DNA of 64,000 bases from an uncultured Oscillospiraceae bacterium. GTDB lineage: Bacteria > Bacillota > Clostridia > Oscillospirales > Oscillospiraceae. How positions within the stretch are numbered: position 1 is the first letter of the stretch; each line of letters opens with the position of its first letter. Shown here one piece after another: positions 15,566-23,204 of the stretch. The notes under the pieces were generated by a model. It was not told the DNA's origin and ran no database searches. It saw only the letters and a program-made list of their open reading frames with translations. Both the position numbers and the translations under genes were made by a program. The stretch spans positions 1 through 64,000 of the forward strand of contig CAKUED010000007.1 of NCBI GenBank assembly GCA_934646005.1. The letters run 5' to 3'.

Positions 15566-16646
15566 GCAGTCCCTGTTCCATATTTCCAAGCGCGACGCGC
15601 TGCCGTGGTACAAGTCCATTGGCTACCGCGTGATCGCCATTTTGCTGGCGCTGATCGTGTGCGCCATCGTCACCACGCTCCTGACCGGCGAAAACCCCAT
15701 CAAAATTTACGGCACGATCATCAGCGGCGCGTTCGGCACGACCCGTAAGACCTGGGTCACGGCGCAGAATCTTGCGGTGCTGCTGGGCATCTCACTGGCG
15801 GTCACGCCTGCGTTCAAAATGCGCTTCTGGAACATCGGCGCGGAGGGTCAGGTGCTCATCGGCTGCCTCGCCACCACCGCCTGCATGATCTGCCTGGGCG
15901 ATAAGCTCCCGCAGGGGCTGCTCGTTCTGGTCATGCTCCTCGCGGCAGTCGCCGCGGGCGCGCTGTGGGGTTTCCTGCCCGCCTTCTTCAAGGCAAAGTG
16001 GAACACGAACGAAACGCTGTTCACTCTGATGATGAACTATATCGCCACGCAGCTCGCGGCGTTCTTCATCATCGTCTGGGAGGTGCCGAAGGGCGCCGGC
16101 AAGATCGGCATCATCAACCAGAATACCGAGGCGGGCTGGCTGCCGAGCATCGGCGGGCAGAAATATCTGCTGGCGATTTTGGTCGTCGCCGTGATGACGG
16201 TCCTCATGTACATCTACCTGCGCTACAGCAAGCACGGCTATGAGATCGCCGTCGTCGGCGAGAGCCAGCGCACCGCGAGCTACGCGGGCATCAAGGTCGA
16301 TCGTGTCATCATCCGCACCATGATCCTCTCCGGCGCGGTCTGCGGTCTGATGGGTCTGCTGCTCACCGCCGGGATCGACCATACGCTCACCACCACCATT
16401 GTCGATGGGCGCGGCTTCACCGCCGTTATGGTCTCGTGGCTGGCAAAGTTCAACCCGCTCGCCATGGTGTTCACCAGCCTGCTGCTGGTCGTGCTCAACC
16501 GCGGCGCGAGCGAGATTTCCAGCCAGTTCTATCTCAACCATTCCTTTGCCGATATTCTCACCGGCATCATCCTGTTCTTCATCATCGGCTGCGAGTTCTT
16601 CCTGACCTATAAGATCAGCCTGCGCGGCAGCAAAAAGGAGGTGTGA
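15558..16646 (+). CDS. Nucleoside ABC transporter permease 1
   Basis: 362 residues of the branched-chain-type permease family (PF02653), like NupP/YufP. About ten hydrophobic segments are visible (YRVIAILLALIVCAIVTTLL, LLVLVMLLAAVAAGALWGF, LTGIILFFIIGCEFF). The family motifs FKAKWNTNETLFTLMMNYIA and EIAVVGESQRTASYAGI are present. AGGAGG lies about 9 nt before the ATG. It pairs with the next gene as a heterodimeric channel. Confidence 0.92.
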   Translation: MRKQSLFHISKRDALPWYKSIGYRVIAILLALIVCAIVTTLLTGENPIKIYGTIISGAFGTTRKTWVTAQNLAVLLGISLAVTPAFKMRFWNIGAEGQVLIGCLATTACMICLGDKLPQGLLVLVMLLAAVAAGALWGFLPAFFKAKWNTNETLFTLMMNYIATQLAAFFIIVWEVPKGAGKIGIINQNTEAGWLPSIGGQKYLLAILVVAVMTVLMYIYLRYSKHGYEIAVVGESQRTASYAGIKVDRVIIRTMILSGAVCGLMGLLLTAGIDHTLTTTIVDGRGFTAVMVSWLAKFNPLAMVFTSLLLVVLNRGASEISSQFYLNHSFADILTGIILFFIIGCEFFLTYKISLRGSKKEV

Positions 16647-16649
16647 GCC

Positions 16650-17645
16650 ATGTTTTTTGATTTTGCTTCGTTTCTTCCCCGCGCGGTCATGCAGGGCATC
16701 CCGCTGCTCTACGGCAGCACCGGCGAAATTCTGACCGAAAAATCCGGCAACCTGAATCTGGGCATCCCGGGCGTTATGTACGTCGGCGGTATCTGCGGCG
16801 TTATCGGCGCGTTCTTCTATGAGCAGGCCGTCCCCGCTGCCGAGATGAGCGCATGGCTCGCCATCGGCATCCCCTTCCTGTGCTCGCTCGTGGGCTCGCT
16901 GATCATGGGTCTTCTCTACTGCCTGCTCACGGTCACGCTGCGCGCCAACCAGAACGTCACCGGTCTTGCGCTCACCACGTTCGGCGTGGGCATCGGCAAC
17001 TTCTTCGGCGGCTCGCTCATCAAACTCTCCGGCAGTGAAGTGCCGTCCATCGCCCTGTCCGCGACGAGCGCGTACTTCAGTAAGTCCCTGCCGTTTGCCG
17101 GGAATCTCGGCTGGTTCGGGCAGATCTTCCTGTCCTACGGCTTTTTGGCGTACCTTGCGATCATCATCGCGCTGCTCGCCTCGTACTTCCTCAAGCACAC
17201 CCGTTCGGGCCTGTATCTGCGCGCGGTCGGCGAAAACGCCGCCACGGCGGACGCTGCCGGTATCAACATCACGAAGTACAAGTACCTCGCTACCTGCATC
17301 GGCAGCATGATCGCGGGTCTCGGCGGTCTGTACTACGTCATGGACTACGCCTGCGGCGTGTGGTCGAACAACGCCTTCGGCGACCGCGGCTGGCTCGCCA
17401 TCGCGCTGGTCATCTTCACGATCTGGCGTCCGAATGTCAGCGTGCTCGCCTCCATCCTCTTCGGCGGCTGCTACATCCTGTACATCTTCATCCCCACCGG
17501 CACGAACCTTGCCATCAAGGAGCTGTACAAGATGCTGCCCTACGTCGTAACGCTGGTCGTGCTGATCGTCGTCTCGCTGCGTAAAAAGCGCGAGGACCAG
17601 CCGCCTCAGTCGCTGGGTCTTGCCTACTTCCGAGAGGAACGATAG
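16650..17645 (+). CDS. Nucleoside ABC transporter permease 2
   Basis: 331 residues, NupQ/YufQ-like (PF02653). It starts FLPRAVMQGIPLLYGSTGEI and contains EKSGNLNLGIPGVMYVG, RANQNVTGLALTTFGVGIGN and YLRAVGENAATADAAGI, all family hallmarks. AAGGAGG lies 8 nt before the ATG and the gap to permease 1 is 3 nt. It is the last gene of the operon, followed by a strong terminator. Confidence 0.92.
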   Translation: MFFDFASFLPRAVMQGIPLLYGSTGEILTEKSGNLNLGIPGVMYVGGICGVIGAFFYEQAVPAAEMSAWLAIGIPFLCSLVGSLIMGLLYCLLTVTLRANQNVTGLALTTFGVGIGNFFGGSLIKLSGSEVPSIALSATSAYFSKSLPFAGNLGWFGQIFLSYGFLAYLAIIIALLASYFLKHTRSGLYLRAVGENAATADAAGINITKYKYLATCIGSMIAGLGGLYYVMDYACGVWSNNAFGDRGWLAIALVIFTIWRPNVSVLASILFGGCYILYIFIPTGTNLAIKELYKMLPYVVTLVVLIVVSLRKKREDQPPQSLGLAYFREER

Positions 17646-17654
17646 AACGAAAAA

Positions 17655-17687
17655 CCGACCTGCGGCGTTCGCCGCAGGTCGGACTCT
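17655..17687 (+). terminator. Terminator of the transporter operon
   Basis: The 12-bp stem CCGACCTGCGGC/GCCGCAGGTCGG has a 4-nt loop and is followed by a short T-rich tail. Confidence 0.75.
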
Positions 17688-17695
17688 TTGCGCGC

Positions 17696-17723
17696 TTGAC
17701 AAATCGGCGCGTCTGGATATAAT
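17696..17723 (+). promoter_or_regulatory. Strong promoter of the predicted antisense RNA
   Basis: TTGACA (17696-17701), a 16-bp spacer, then TATAAT (17718-17723). Both hexamers are perfect. No plus-strand gene with a ribosome-binding site follows. Confidence 0.8.
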
Positions 17724-17729
17724 AAAGAT

Positions 17730-17828
17730 AGGGTATCACAGCGAACGGTTGTGACCCTGCTTAGATTAGGTAAGTTTAGCTAAAAGCCAAAGAAACCGTC
17801 ACTTGCCAGAGTGGCGGTTTCTGCCTTT
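17730..17828 (+). ncRNA. Predicted antisense RNA of a type I-like toxin locus
   Basis: A short transcript from the promoter at 17696 would run into the hairpin at 17791-17822 and end in T-rich sequence, about 100 nt in all. Its 3' part is complementary to the last codons and terminator of the 27-residue ORF on the minus strand. It begins GGGTATCAC, the inverse of a motif at 17931-17939. Existence and ends are inferred from promoter and hairpin positions only. Confidence 0.4.
17791..17822. terminator. Shared bidirectional hairpin
   Basis: A 13-bp stem (AGAAACCGTCACT with AGTGGCGGTTTCT, one wobble pair). On the minus strand it overlaps the stop codon of the small ORF and is followed by TTTCTTTGGCTTTT. 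On the plus strand it is followed by a weaker T-rich tail. Confidence 0.7.
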
Positions 17829-17882
17829 AATACGAATCGTCACCGTATATCCAAAGATATGGAACGTGATCGTAATGGGCAT
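17799..17882 (-). CDS. 27-residue peptide, candidate type I toxin
   Basis: The peptide begins MPITITFHIFGY, continues with alternating hydrophobic and polar residues, and ends RNRHSGK. A near-perfect ribosome-binding site, GGGAGGTGA, lies 6 nt before the ATG. It has its own promoter (TTGACA at 17994-17989, TAGAAT at 17971-17966, 17-bp spacer), giving a 5' leader of about 75 nt. The last codons lie in the terminator hairpin. A promoter on the other strand would make an antisense RNA, the layout of type I toxin-antitoxin loci. No hydrophobic membrane span as long as in Fst or TxpA is present, so the toxin role is inference. Confidence 0.55.
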   Translation of the reverse strand: MPITITFHIFGYTVTIRIKGRNRHSGK

Positions 17883-17965
17883 TGACATCACCTCCCTTAC
17901 GGGAAGTAGTCACGAACCGCCGCCATTTGCGTGATACCCTACCGGGGACTTGCGTCCTTGCCTAC

Positions 17966-17994
17966 ATTCTACAATGCGTGGCGAATTTTGTCAA
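17966..17994 (-). promoter_or_regulatory. Promoter of the 27-residue peptide mRNA
   Basis: On the minus strand TTGACA (17994-17989), a 17-bp spacer, then TAGAAT (17971-17966). The -35 overlaps the stop codon of the Dabb gene. Confidence 0.8.
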
Positions 17995-18275
17995 ATTTCA
18001 AAATCCACGGCGATGCGCGTTTCGCGGATGGACTTGCACAGCCCGGACGCCGCGACGTGGCGCGGGTCGTTTTTGTAGCGGTCCAGCGCCGCCAGATCGT
18101 CAAAATCCGCGATCAGGCAGGCATCAAAGTTGCCGCCGCCGGCGCAGTCCACGCCGATCTGCATCGCCTTGAGCTCCGGGATGACCCCGTCGAGCGCGCG
18201 CAGCGCGTTCAGAAATTCGTGCATCTGTGCTTCTGTTCCCGGCTGGAATTTCCATGCCACAACATGTCGGATCAT
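17991..18275 (-). CDS. Dabb-family (stress-responsive alpha/beta barrel) protein
   Basis: 94 residues forming a single dimeric ferredoxin-like barrel domain. IRHVVAWKF at the N-terminus, VDCAGGGNFDACLIADFDDL in the middle and a closing YKNDPRHVAA are characteristic. The family includes stress-responsive plant proteins and small bacterial monooxygenase-like proteins; the role here is unknown. GGAGG lies 8 nt before ATG 18275. Confidence 0.85.
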   Translation of the reverse strand: MIRHVVAWKFQPGTEAQMHEFLNALRALDGVIPELKAMQIGVDCAGGGNFDACLIADFDDLAALDRYKNDPRHVAASGLCKSIRETRIAVDFEI

Positions 18276-18316
18276 AAAAAATACCTCCAAAAATAAATTT
18301 ATAACAGGTGAAAACG

Positions 18317-18535
18317 ATGGAATATAACATCAAACCCGGTCTTTGGCGTCATTTTAAGGGCAATGAATACCGCGTTCTGTGCGTAGCGACGCACTCGGAG
18401 ACGCTCGAGCCGATGGTCGTGTATCAGGCGCTGTACGGCGAGCGCGGCGTGTGGGTGCGCCCGGCGCGGATGTGGTGCGAGAGCGTCGAGCGGGACGGCA
18501 AAACGCAGCCGCGCTTTACGCGCATCGGCGACTAA
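18317..18535 (+). CDS. DUF1653 protein
   Basis: 72 residues. KPGLWRHFKGNEYRVLCVAT, then EPMVVYQALYGERGVWVRPA, match the DUF1653 family: small cytosolic beta-rich proteins of unknown function, common in Clostridia. AGGTG precedes ATG 18317. Its stop codon overlaps the stop of the convergent small gene on the other strand. Confidence 0.88.
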   Translation: MEYNIKPGLWRHFKGNEYRVLCVATHSETLEPMVVYQALYGERGVWVRPARMWCESVERDGKTQPRFTRIGD

Positions 18536-18693
18536 TCCGCCGCGCGCCACTCAAAATTCTCAAAAATCAGCCGCATTCCCTCGCAAAGCCCGTCCGGCAG
18601 CAGCGCCAGCGCCGTGTGGCTCTCCTCGCCGTCTGCCCCGCGCAAAACGGCGTAATCGCCGTCGATCTCCACAACGGTCCGTTCCATTCGCAT
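18532..18693 (-). CDS. 53-residue DUF3006-like protein
   Basis: An open frame beginning MRMERTVVEIDGDYAVLRGA, then LLPDGLCEGMRLIF and ending EWRAAD. The pattern (R-x-E-x-DGDYAVL, a LLP-xGL-EG turn) is like DUF3006, a family of short beta-rich proteins often next to competence or phosphohydrolase genes. GGAGGG lies 7-8 nt before ATG 18693. The gene is convergent with DUF1653 and shares bases of the stop codons. Confidence 0.7.
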   Translation of the reverse strand: MRMERTVVEIDGDYAVLRGADGEESHTALALLPDGLCEGMRLIFENFEWRAAD

Positions 18694-18780
18694 TGTTGTT
18701 CCCTCCGCTAAAATTTTTATTGCCCCCCGGCGGTAAATTTGTTATAATGTACCTGAAGATCATGAATGGGAGGCGTTCTT

Positions 18781-19389
18781 ATGACAAACAAAGTCATCAC
18801 CATCAGCCGCCAATTCGGCAGCGGCGGACGGACGATCGGTAAGGAAGTCGCCAAGCGGCTCGGCATCCCGTATTACGACAAGGAGCTGGTGGACAGGGTC
18901 GCAAAGGAAAGCGGTTTTTCGCACGAGTTCATCGAAGAGATCGGCGAATATGCCTCTGTGACCAGCAGTTTTCTGTTCAACATCGCCGTGTCGTCGCACC
19001 CGATGGGGCTGATCGACACGATGTCGGTCTCCGATAAGCTCTACGTCTGCCAGACCAACGTCATCCGCGACCTCGCGGATCAGGGTCCGTGCGTCATCGT
19101 CGGGCGCTGCGCCGACTACATCCTGCGCGGCCGCCCCGATGTGCTGGATATTTTCATCCACGCCGACTATGAGCATCGCTCCGCGCGCGTACTGGAGCGT
19201 TACGGCGAGACGAACCAGCCGCTCAAAAAGCGGTTGCAGGAAAAAGACAGCAAGCGCAAGGTCTACTACAAGCACTACACCAACCAGAACTGGGGCGAAG
19301 CGCAGAACTATCACCTGTGCCTCAACAGCGGTCTGATCGGCGTGGACAAGTGCGTGGACATCATCTGCGACATCGCGGAAATGCCGTGA
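18781..19389 (+). CDS. Cytidylate kinase-like family protein
   Basis: 202 residues. The P-loop region ISRQFGSGGRTIGKEVAKRL, the LID/Arg motif VGRCADYILRG and the closing YHLCLNSGLIGVDKCVDII match the cytidylate kinase-like family (PF13189). That family is distinct from the essential Cmk and is widespread in Clostridia; the substrate is unproven. ATG 18781 has GGGAGG 7 nt upstream; ATG 18766 overlaps that site. A TGTTATAAT extended -10 lies near 18740. Confidence 0.88.
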   Translation: MTNKVITISRQFGSGGRTIGKEVAKRLGIPYYDKELVDRVAKESGFSHEFIEEIGEYASVTSSFLFNIAVSSHPMGLIDTMSVSDKLYVCQTNVIRDLADQGPCVIVGRCADYILRGRPDVLDIFIHADYEHRSARVLERYGETNQPLKKRLQEKDSKRKVYYKHYTNQNWGEAQNYHLCLNSGLIGVDKCVDIICDIAEMP

Positions 19390-19405
19390 ATACGGTCACT
19401 TGACG

Positions 19406-19433
19406 GCGCAGCTTTTTAGCTGCGCTGTTTTTT
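19406..19433 (+). terminator. Terminator of the kinase gene
   Basis: The stem GCGCAGCT/AGCTGCGC is followed by TGTTTTTT. It lies between convergent genes. Confidence 0.8.
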
Positions 19434-19902
19434 ATATTGCCAGCGGCGTGCCGTTTAAGACCGCTTCCGCCAGCGTTTCGCCCTCATAGCGCAGCTTGAG
19501 CGAGAAAAACGGGACGTTTTTCTGCATCAGGTCGAGGAAAATGCGGTCGCCCGCCCATTGCGGCAGCGCCAGCAGGCGGTCCTTTTCGATCCATTCGAGC
19601 TGCCCCTCGTCGCACTCGCGCAGCGTGCCGGTAAAGCCCGTGGCGTGGAACAGGTGCATATACTCCGTCTGCCAGCGGTCGGAGACGAACGTGATGATGC
19701 CGCAGTAGCGATACCGCGTCAGCCGCAGCCCCGTCTCCTCGCGCACCTCGCGCAGCACGCAGTCCTCCGGGCTCTCTGCCTGCTCAAATTTGCCGCCGAT
19801 GCCGATCCACTTATCGCGGTTCTCATCGTGTGCCTTTTTGATGCGGTGCAGCATCAGATACTGCCCGTCCCGCTCGATGTAGCAAAGGCTCGTATTTTTC
19901 AT
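19432..19902 (-). CDS. NUDIX hydrolase (MutT-like)
   Basis: 156 residues. The Nudix box GX5EX7REUXEEXGU is complete (GKFEQAE, then SPEDCVLREVREETGL) near residues 37-59. HRIKKAHDENRDKWIGIGGK resembles 8-oxo-dGTP diphosphatases. It probably sanitises nucleotides or hydrolyses another nucleoside diphosphate derivative. The start is at the ATG with GGGAGGTGCGGG upstream on the minus strand. Confidence 0.92.
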   Translation of the reverse strand: MKNTSLCYIERDGQYLMLHRIKKAHDENRDKWIGIGGKFEQAESPEDCVLREVREETGLRLTRYRYCGIITFVSDRWQTEYMHLFHATGFTGTLRECDEGQLEWIEKDRLLALPQWAGDRIFLDLMQKNVPFFSLKLRYEGETLAEAVLNGTPLAI

Positions 19903-20230
19903 CCCGCACCTCCCGGCTGCTTCTGGGAGTATTGTATCAGGTTCGCAGGCAAAAGTAAACGGGCGGTTTTTGTGCGTCTTTCACAACTTTTCCCATGCAA
20001 TTTCGGCAGTTATCACAATCCAGCCCGCGCACTTTCTATGCTATAATAAGGTATCTTCATCCGCCTGCCGCGATCCACTATACGCCGCAGGACGGAAAAT
20101 AAAAAGGAGGTCAGTCAACATCCGCGGGACTCGCGGTGCGGTATTGTGGAGACATACCGTAATGCGTCCGCCAAGCCCGGCGGTCGTGAGGGCGCGCATT
20201 GCAGAGGCAGCGCGGTCAGGGTCGGAAATT
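19903..20230. other. Intergenic region with long leader and stranded ribosome-binding site
   Basis: A TGCTATAAT extended -10 is at 20039-20047, with no convincing -35. AAAAAGGAGG at 20101-20110 is a very strong ribosome-binding site, but the codon at the right distance is ATC (20120), not a start codon. The 111 nt from 20120 to the ATG at 20231 are in frame and stop-free, and can fold into small hairpins. Either the leader acquired an insertion or the ATPase has an unrecognised N-terminal start. Confidence 0.5.
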
Positions 20231-21421
20231 ATGGCAAAAGTCGTACTGCAAAACGTAAAGAAGATCTACCCGTTCGTCAGTGGGGAAGAGAAGAAAAAGA
20301 AGAAGAAAAAGGGTGAGGACGAAGCCCCGGCTGAGAAGAAGGCGAACCTTCAGATCACTGATCAGGGCGTCGTCGCCGTGCAGGAATTTAACCTCGAGAT
20401 CGCCGATAAGGAATTTATCGTGCTCGTCGGTCCGTCCGGCTGCGGCAAATCCACCACGCTGCGCATGATCGCGGGTCTCGAGGAGATCACCGAGGGCGAC
20501 CTGTACATCGGCGACAAGCGCATGAACGACGTCGCGCCGAAGGATCGTGACATCGCCATGGTCTTCCAGAACTACGCGCTGTACCCCCACATGACCGTTT
20601 ATGATAATATGGCGTTCTCGCTCAAGCTCAAGAAAACGCCCAAGGCGGAGATCGACCGCAAGGTCCGCGAGGCCGCCGAAATTCTGGATATTACCCAGTA
20701 CCTGAACCGCAAGCCCAAGGCTCTGTCCGGCGGTCAGCGGCAGCGTGTTGCCATCGGCCGCGCCATCGTGCGAAACCCCAAGGTGTTCCTGATGGACGAG
20801 CCGCTCTCCAACCTCGACGCCAAGCTCCGCAACCAGATGCGCGCGGAGATCATCAAGCTGCGCGAGAAGATCGACACCACGTTCGTCTACGTCACCCACG
20901 ATCAGGTGGAGGCGATGACGCTGGGCGACCGCATCGTCATCATGCGTGACGGCTTCATCCAGCAGATCGGCACGCCGCAGGAGGTCTTTAACCACCCGGC
21001 AAACCTGTTTGTCGCGGGCTTTATCGGCACGCCGCAGATGAACTTCTTCAACGCCGCGCTCACGAAGAAGGGCGACAAGTACGTCGCCACCATCCTCGGG
21101 CACGACGTGGAGCTGCCGGAAGAGAAGCAGCAGGCGCTGAAGAATATGTCGGACGTTCCCACGTCCGTGATCGTCGGCGTGCGCCCGGTACATATCCATC
21201 TGGCTGACGAAGGCATTGACGCGACGGTCGATGTGTCCGAGCTGATGGGCAGCGAGCTGCATCTGCACGTCCGTTCCGGCGATCAGGATGTCGTCATCGT
21301 CGTTCCGACGACCGACGTCGAGCTCGACGCTGTCCACGGTGGTCACAAGGCGATCAAGTACACCTTCCGCCCGGAGCTGATGCACTTCTTCTACACCGAC
21401 ACGGAGAAAAATCTCTTCTAA
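20231..21421 (+). CDS. Carbohydrate ABC transporter ATP-binding protein (UgpC/MsmK type)
   Basis: 396 residues. Walker A GPSGCGKST, Q-loop VFQNYALYP, signature LSGGQRQR, Walker B VFLMDEPLSNLD, and a C-terminal OB-like regulatory domain (VIVGVRPVHIHLADEG). UgpC/MsmK proteins often serve several sugar importers, and no permease is adjacent here. An unusual Lys/Glu-rich insert (EEKKKKKKKGEDEAPAEKK) lies before the Walker A. The start is taken at ATG 20231, where the domain begins, although its ribosome-binding site is weak. Confidence 0.88.
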   Translation: MAKVVLQNVKKIYPFVSGEEKKKKKKKGEDEAPAEKKANLQITDQGVVAVQEFNLEIADKEFIVLVGPSGCGKSTTLRMIAGLEEITEGDLYIGDKRMNDVAPKDRDIAMVFQNYALYPHMTVYDNMAFSLKLKKTPKAEIDRKVREAAEILDITQYLNRKPKALSGGQRQRVAIGRAIVRNPKVFLMDEPLSNLDAKLRNQMRAEIIKLREKIDTTFVYVTHDQVEAMTLGDRIVIMRDGFIQQIGTPQEVFNHPANLFVAGFIGTPQMNFFNAALTKKGDKYVATILGHDVELPEEKQQALKNMSDVPTSVIVGVRPVHIHLADEGIDATVDVSELMGSELHLHVRSGDQDVVIVVPTTDVELDAVHGGHKAIKYTFRPELMHFFYTDTEKNLF

Positions 21422-21437
21422 GCAACGTATCATCAAC

Positions 21438-21468
21438 CGGCGGAAACCGCAACTTGCGGTTTCCGCCG
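21438..21468 (+). terminator. Hairpin between ATPase and glycerol kinase genes
   Basis: The 14-bp stem CGGCGGAAACCGCA/TGCGGTTTCCGCCG has a 3-nt loop. Only a weak T tail follows, so read-through into glpK is likely. Confidence 0.6.
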
Positions 21469-21487
21469 TACTTTATGGAGGAACTTT

Positions 21488-22978
21488 ATGCCCCGTTATC
21501 TGCTTGCGCTCGATCAGGGCACGACCAGCAGCCGTGCCATTTTGTTTGACGAAAACCAGAACATCGTCAGCTCCGCGCAGAAGGAGCTGACGCAGTATTA
21601 CCCGCAGTCCGGCTGGGTGGAGCACGACCCGATGGAGATCTACTCCACCGTCTGGGCGGTGATGATGGAGGTCATCACCCGCGCCGATATTGACACGCAC
21701 GACGTCGCCGCCATCGGCATCACGAACCAGCGCGAAACGACCGTCGTCTGGGACAAAACGACCGGCAAGCCCATCTACAACGCCATTGTCTGGCAGTGCC
21801 GCCGCACGGCGGACATCTGCGATGAGCTGACCGCGCGCGGGCTGACCGATCACATCCGGCAGACGACCGGGCTCGTGCCTGACGCGTATTTTTCCGCGAC
21901 CAAGATCAAATGGCTGCTCGACCACGTCCCCGGCGCGCGGGCGCGGGCGGAGCGCGGCGAGCTGCTGTTCGGCACGGTCGATTCGTGGCTCGTGTGGAAG
22001 CTGACCGACGGGCAGGCGCACGTCACCGACTACACGAACGCCTCGCGCACGATGCTCTATAACATCCACGACCTGTGCTGGGACGAGCGGCTGCTGCGTG
22101 AACTGGACATCCCCGCCGGGATGCTCCCGCAGGTGTGCGACAGCTCGCATATCTACGGAAGCTGCAACGTGCGCGGCGCGCAGATCCCCATCGCGGGCAT
22201 TGCGGGCGACCAGCAGGCGGCGCTGTTCGGGCAGGGCTGCTTTTCGGCGGGCGAGGCGAAAAACACCTACGGCACGGGCTGCTTTTTGCTCATGAACACC
22301 GGCACGCAGGCGATCGACAGCCGCCACGGTCTGGTCACGACCATCGCCGTGGGCTTAAACGGGCAGGTGCAGTACGCGCTGGAGGGCTCGGTGTTCGTCG
22401 CCGGGGCGGTCATCCAGTGGCTGCGCGACGAGCTGCGCTTCATCCGCGAGGCGCGCGACGCGGAATATTTCGCGTCCAAGGTGCCCGATACGGGCGGGGT
22501 GTATCTCGTTCCGGCGTTCACAGGGCTGGGCGCGCCGCACTGGGATATGTACGCGCGCGGCACGATGGTGGGCATCACGCGCGGCACAAGGCCGGAGCAT
22601 ATCATCCGCGCGGCGCAGGAGTCCATTGCCTATCAGTCGATGGACCTCGTTGACGCGATGGAGCGCGACTGCGGCAGGTCGCTGCGCGAGCTGAAGGTGG
22701 ACGGCGGCGCGAGCCGCGACGGCTTTCTCATGCAGTTCCAGGCGGATATGCTGGCAAAGCCCGTCCTGCGCCCGGTCATCCGGGAGACGACCGCGCTCGG
22801 CGCGGCGTATCTGGCGGGTCTCGCCGTGGGCGTCTGGAAGGACACCGACGAGCTGCGCCGTCTCTGGCGCTGCGACACGGCGTTCCACCCCTCCATGGCG
22901 GAGGACAAGCGCCTCACCCTCGCCCGCGGCTGGCATAAAGCCGTCGGAAGGAGTTTGGATTGGGTCGAGCACGAGTAA
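21488..22978 (+). CDS. glpK: Glycerol kinase
   Basis: 496 residues, full length. FGGY-kinase hallmarks: [20 protein letters not shown] at the N-terminus, [40 protein letters not shown] and, near the C-terminus, [20 protein letters not shown]. It phosphorylates glycerol to sn-glycerol 3-phosphate in the cytoplasm. GGAGG lies 6 nt before the ATG. The UgpC-type ATPase gene is 67 bp upstream, but no glycerol facilitator or GlpD is adjacent. Confidence 0.97.
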   Translation: MPRYLLALDQGTTSSRAILFDENQNIVSSAQKELTQYYPQSGWVEHDPMEIYSTVWAVMMEVITRADIDTHDVAAIGITNQRETTVVWDKTTGKPIYNAIVWQCRRTADICDELTARGLTDHIRQTTGLVPDAYFSATKIKWLLDHVPGARARAERGELLFGTVDSWLVWKLTDGQAHVTDYTNASRTMLYNIHDLCWDERLLRELDIPAGMLPQVCDSSHIYGSCNVRGAQIPIAGIAGDQQAALFGQGCFSAGEAKNTYGTGCFLLMNTGTQAIDSRHGLVTTIAVGLNGQVQYALEGSVFVAGAVIQWLRDELRFIREARDAEYFASKVPDTGGVYLVPAFTGLGAPHWDMYARGTMVGITRGTRPEHIIRAAQESIAYQSMDLVDAMERDCGRSLRELKVDGGASRDGFLMQFQADMLAKPVLRPVIRETTALGAAYLAGLAVGVWKDTDELRRLWRCDTAFHPSMAEDKRLTLARGWHKAVGRSLDWVEHE

Positions 22979-22980
22979 TC

Positions 22981-23016
22981 CTGTTTCTTGATTCAATAAT
23001 TTAATCAAGAATCAGT
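22981..23016. repeat. Short solo version of the AATCAAGAA palindrome
   Basis: CTGTTTCTTGATT and AATCAAGAATCAGTAT flank a few bases. They match both outer ends of the 151-bp element found at 32195-32345 and 47018-47168, but the internal stems are absent. It lies just after the glpK stop. Confidence 0.6.
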
Positions 23017-23021
23017 ATGAA

Positions 23022-23055
23022 AAATGGAGCGTATCGACACCGATACGCTCCATTT
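23022..23055 (+). terminator. Hairpin after glpK
   Basis: A 15-bp perfect stem (23022-23036 with 23041-23055) with a 4-nt loop, then a weak T tail. Confidence 0.7.
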
Positions 23056-23127
23056 ACTGTTTTACGACCATCCAAGAGACCGGCAAAACGCACTGCTCCC
23101 GATATATAAAAAATTCTATAAAGCCCC

Positions 23128-23155
23128 TTGACATTTTCCGTTCTTTGCATATAAT
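23128..23155 (+). promoter_or_regulatory. Promoter of the YheO-type regulator operon
   Basis: TTGACA (23128-23133), a 16-bp spacer, then TATAAT (23150-23155). Confidence 0.85.
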
Positions 23156-23204
23156 AAATTATACAAGCAATAAAAATCTATTTGCATTCCCAGGAGGGAC
23201 GGCT

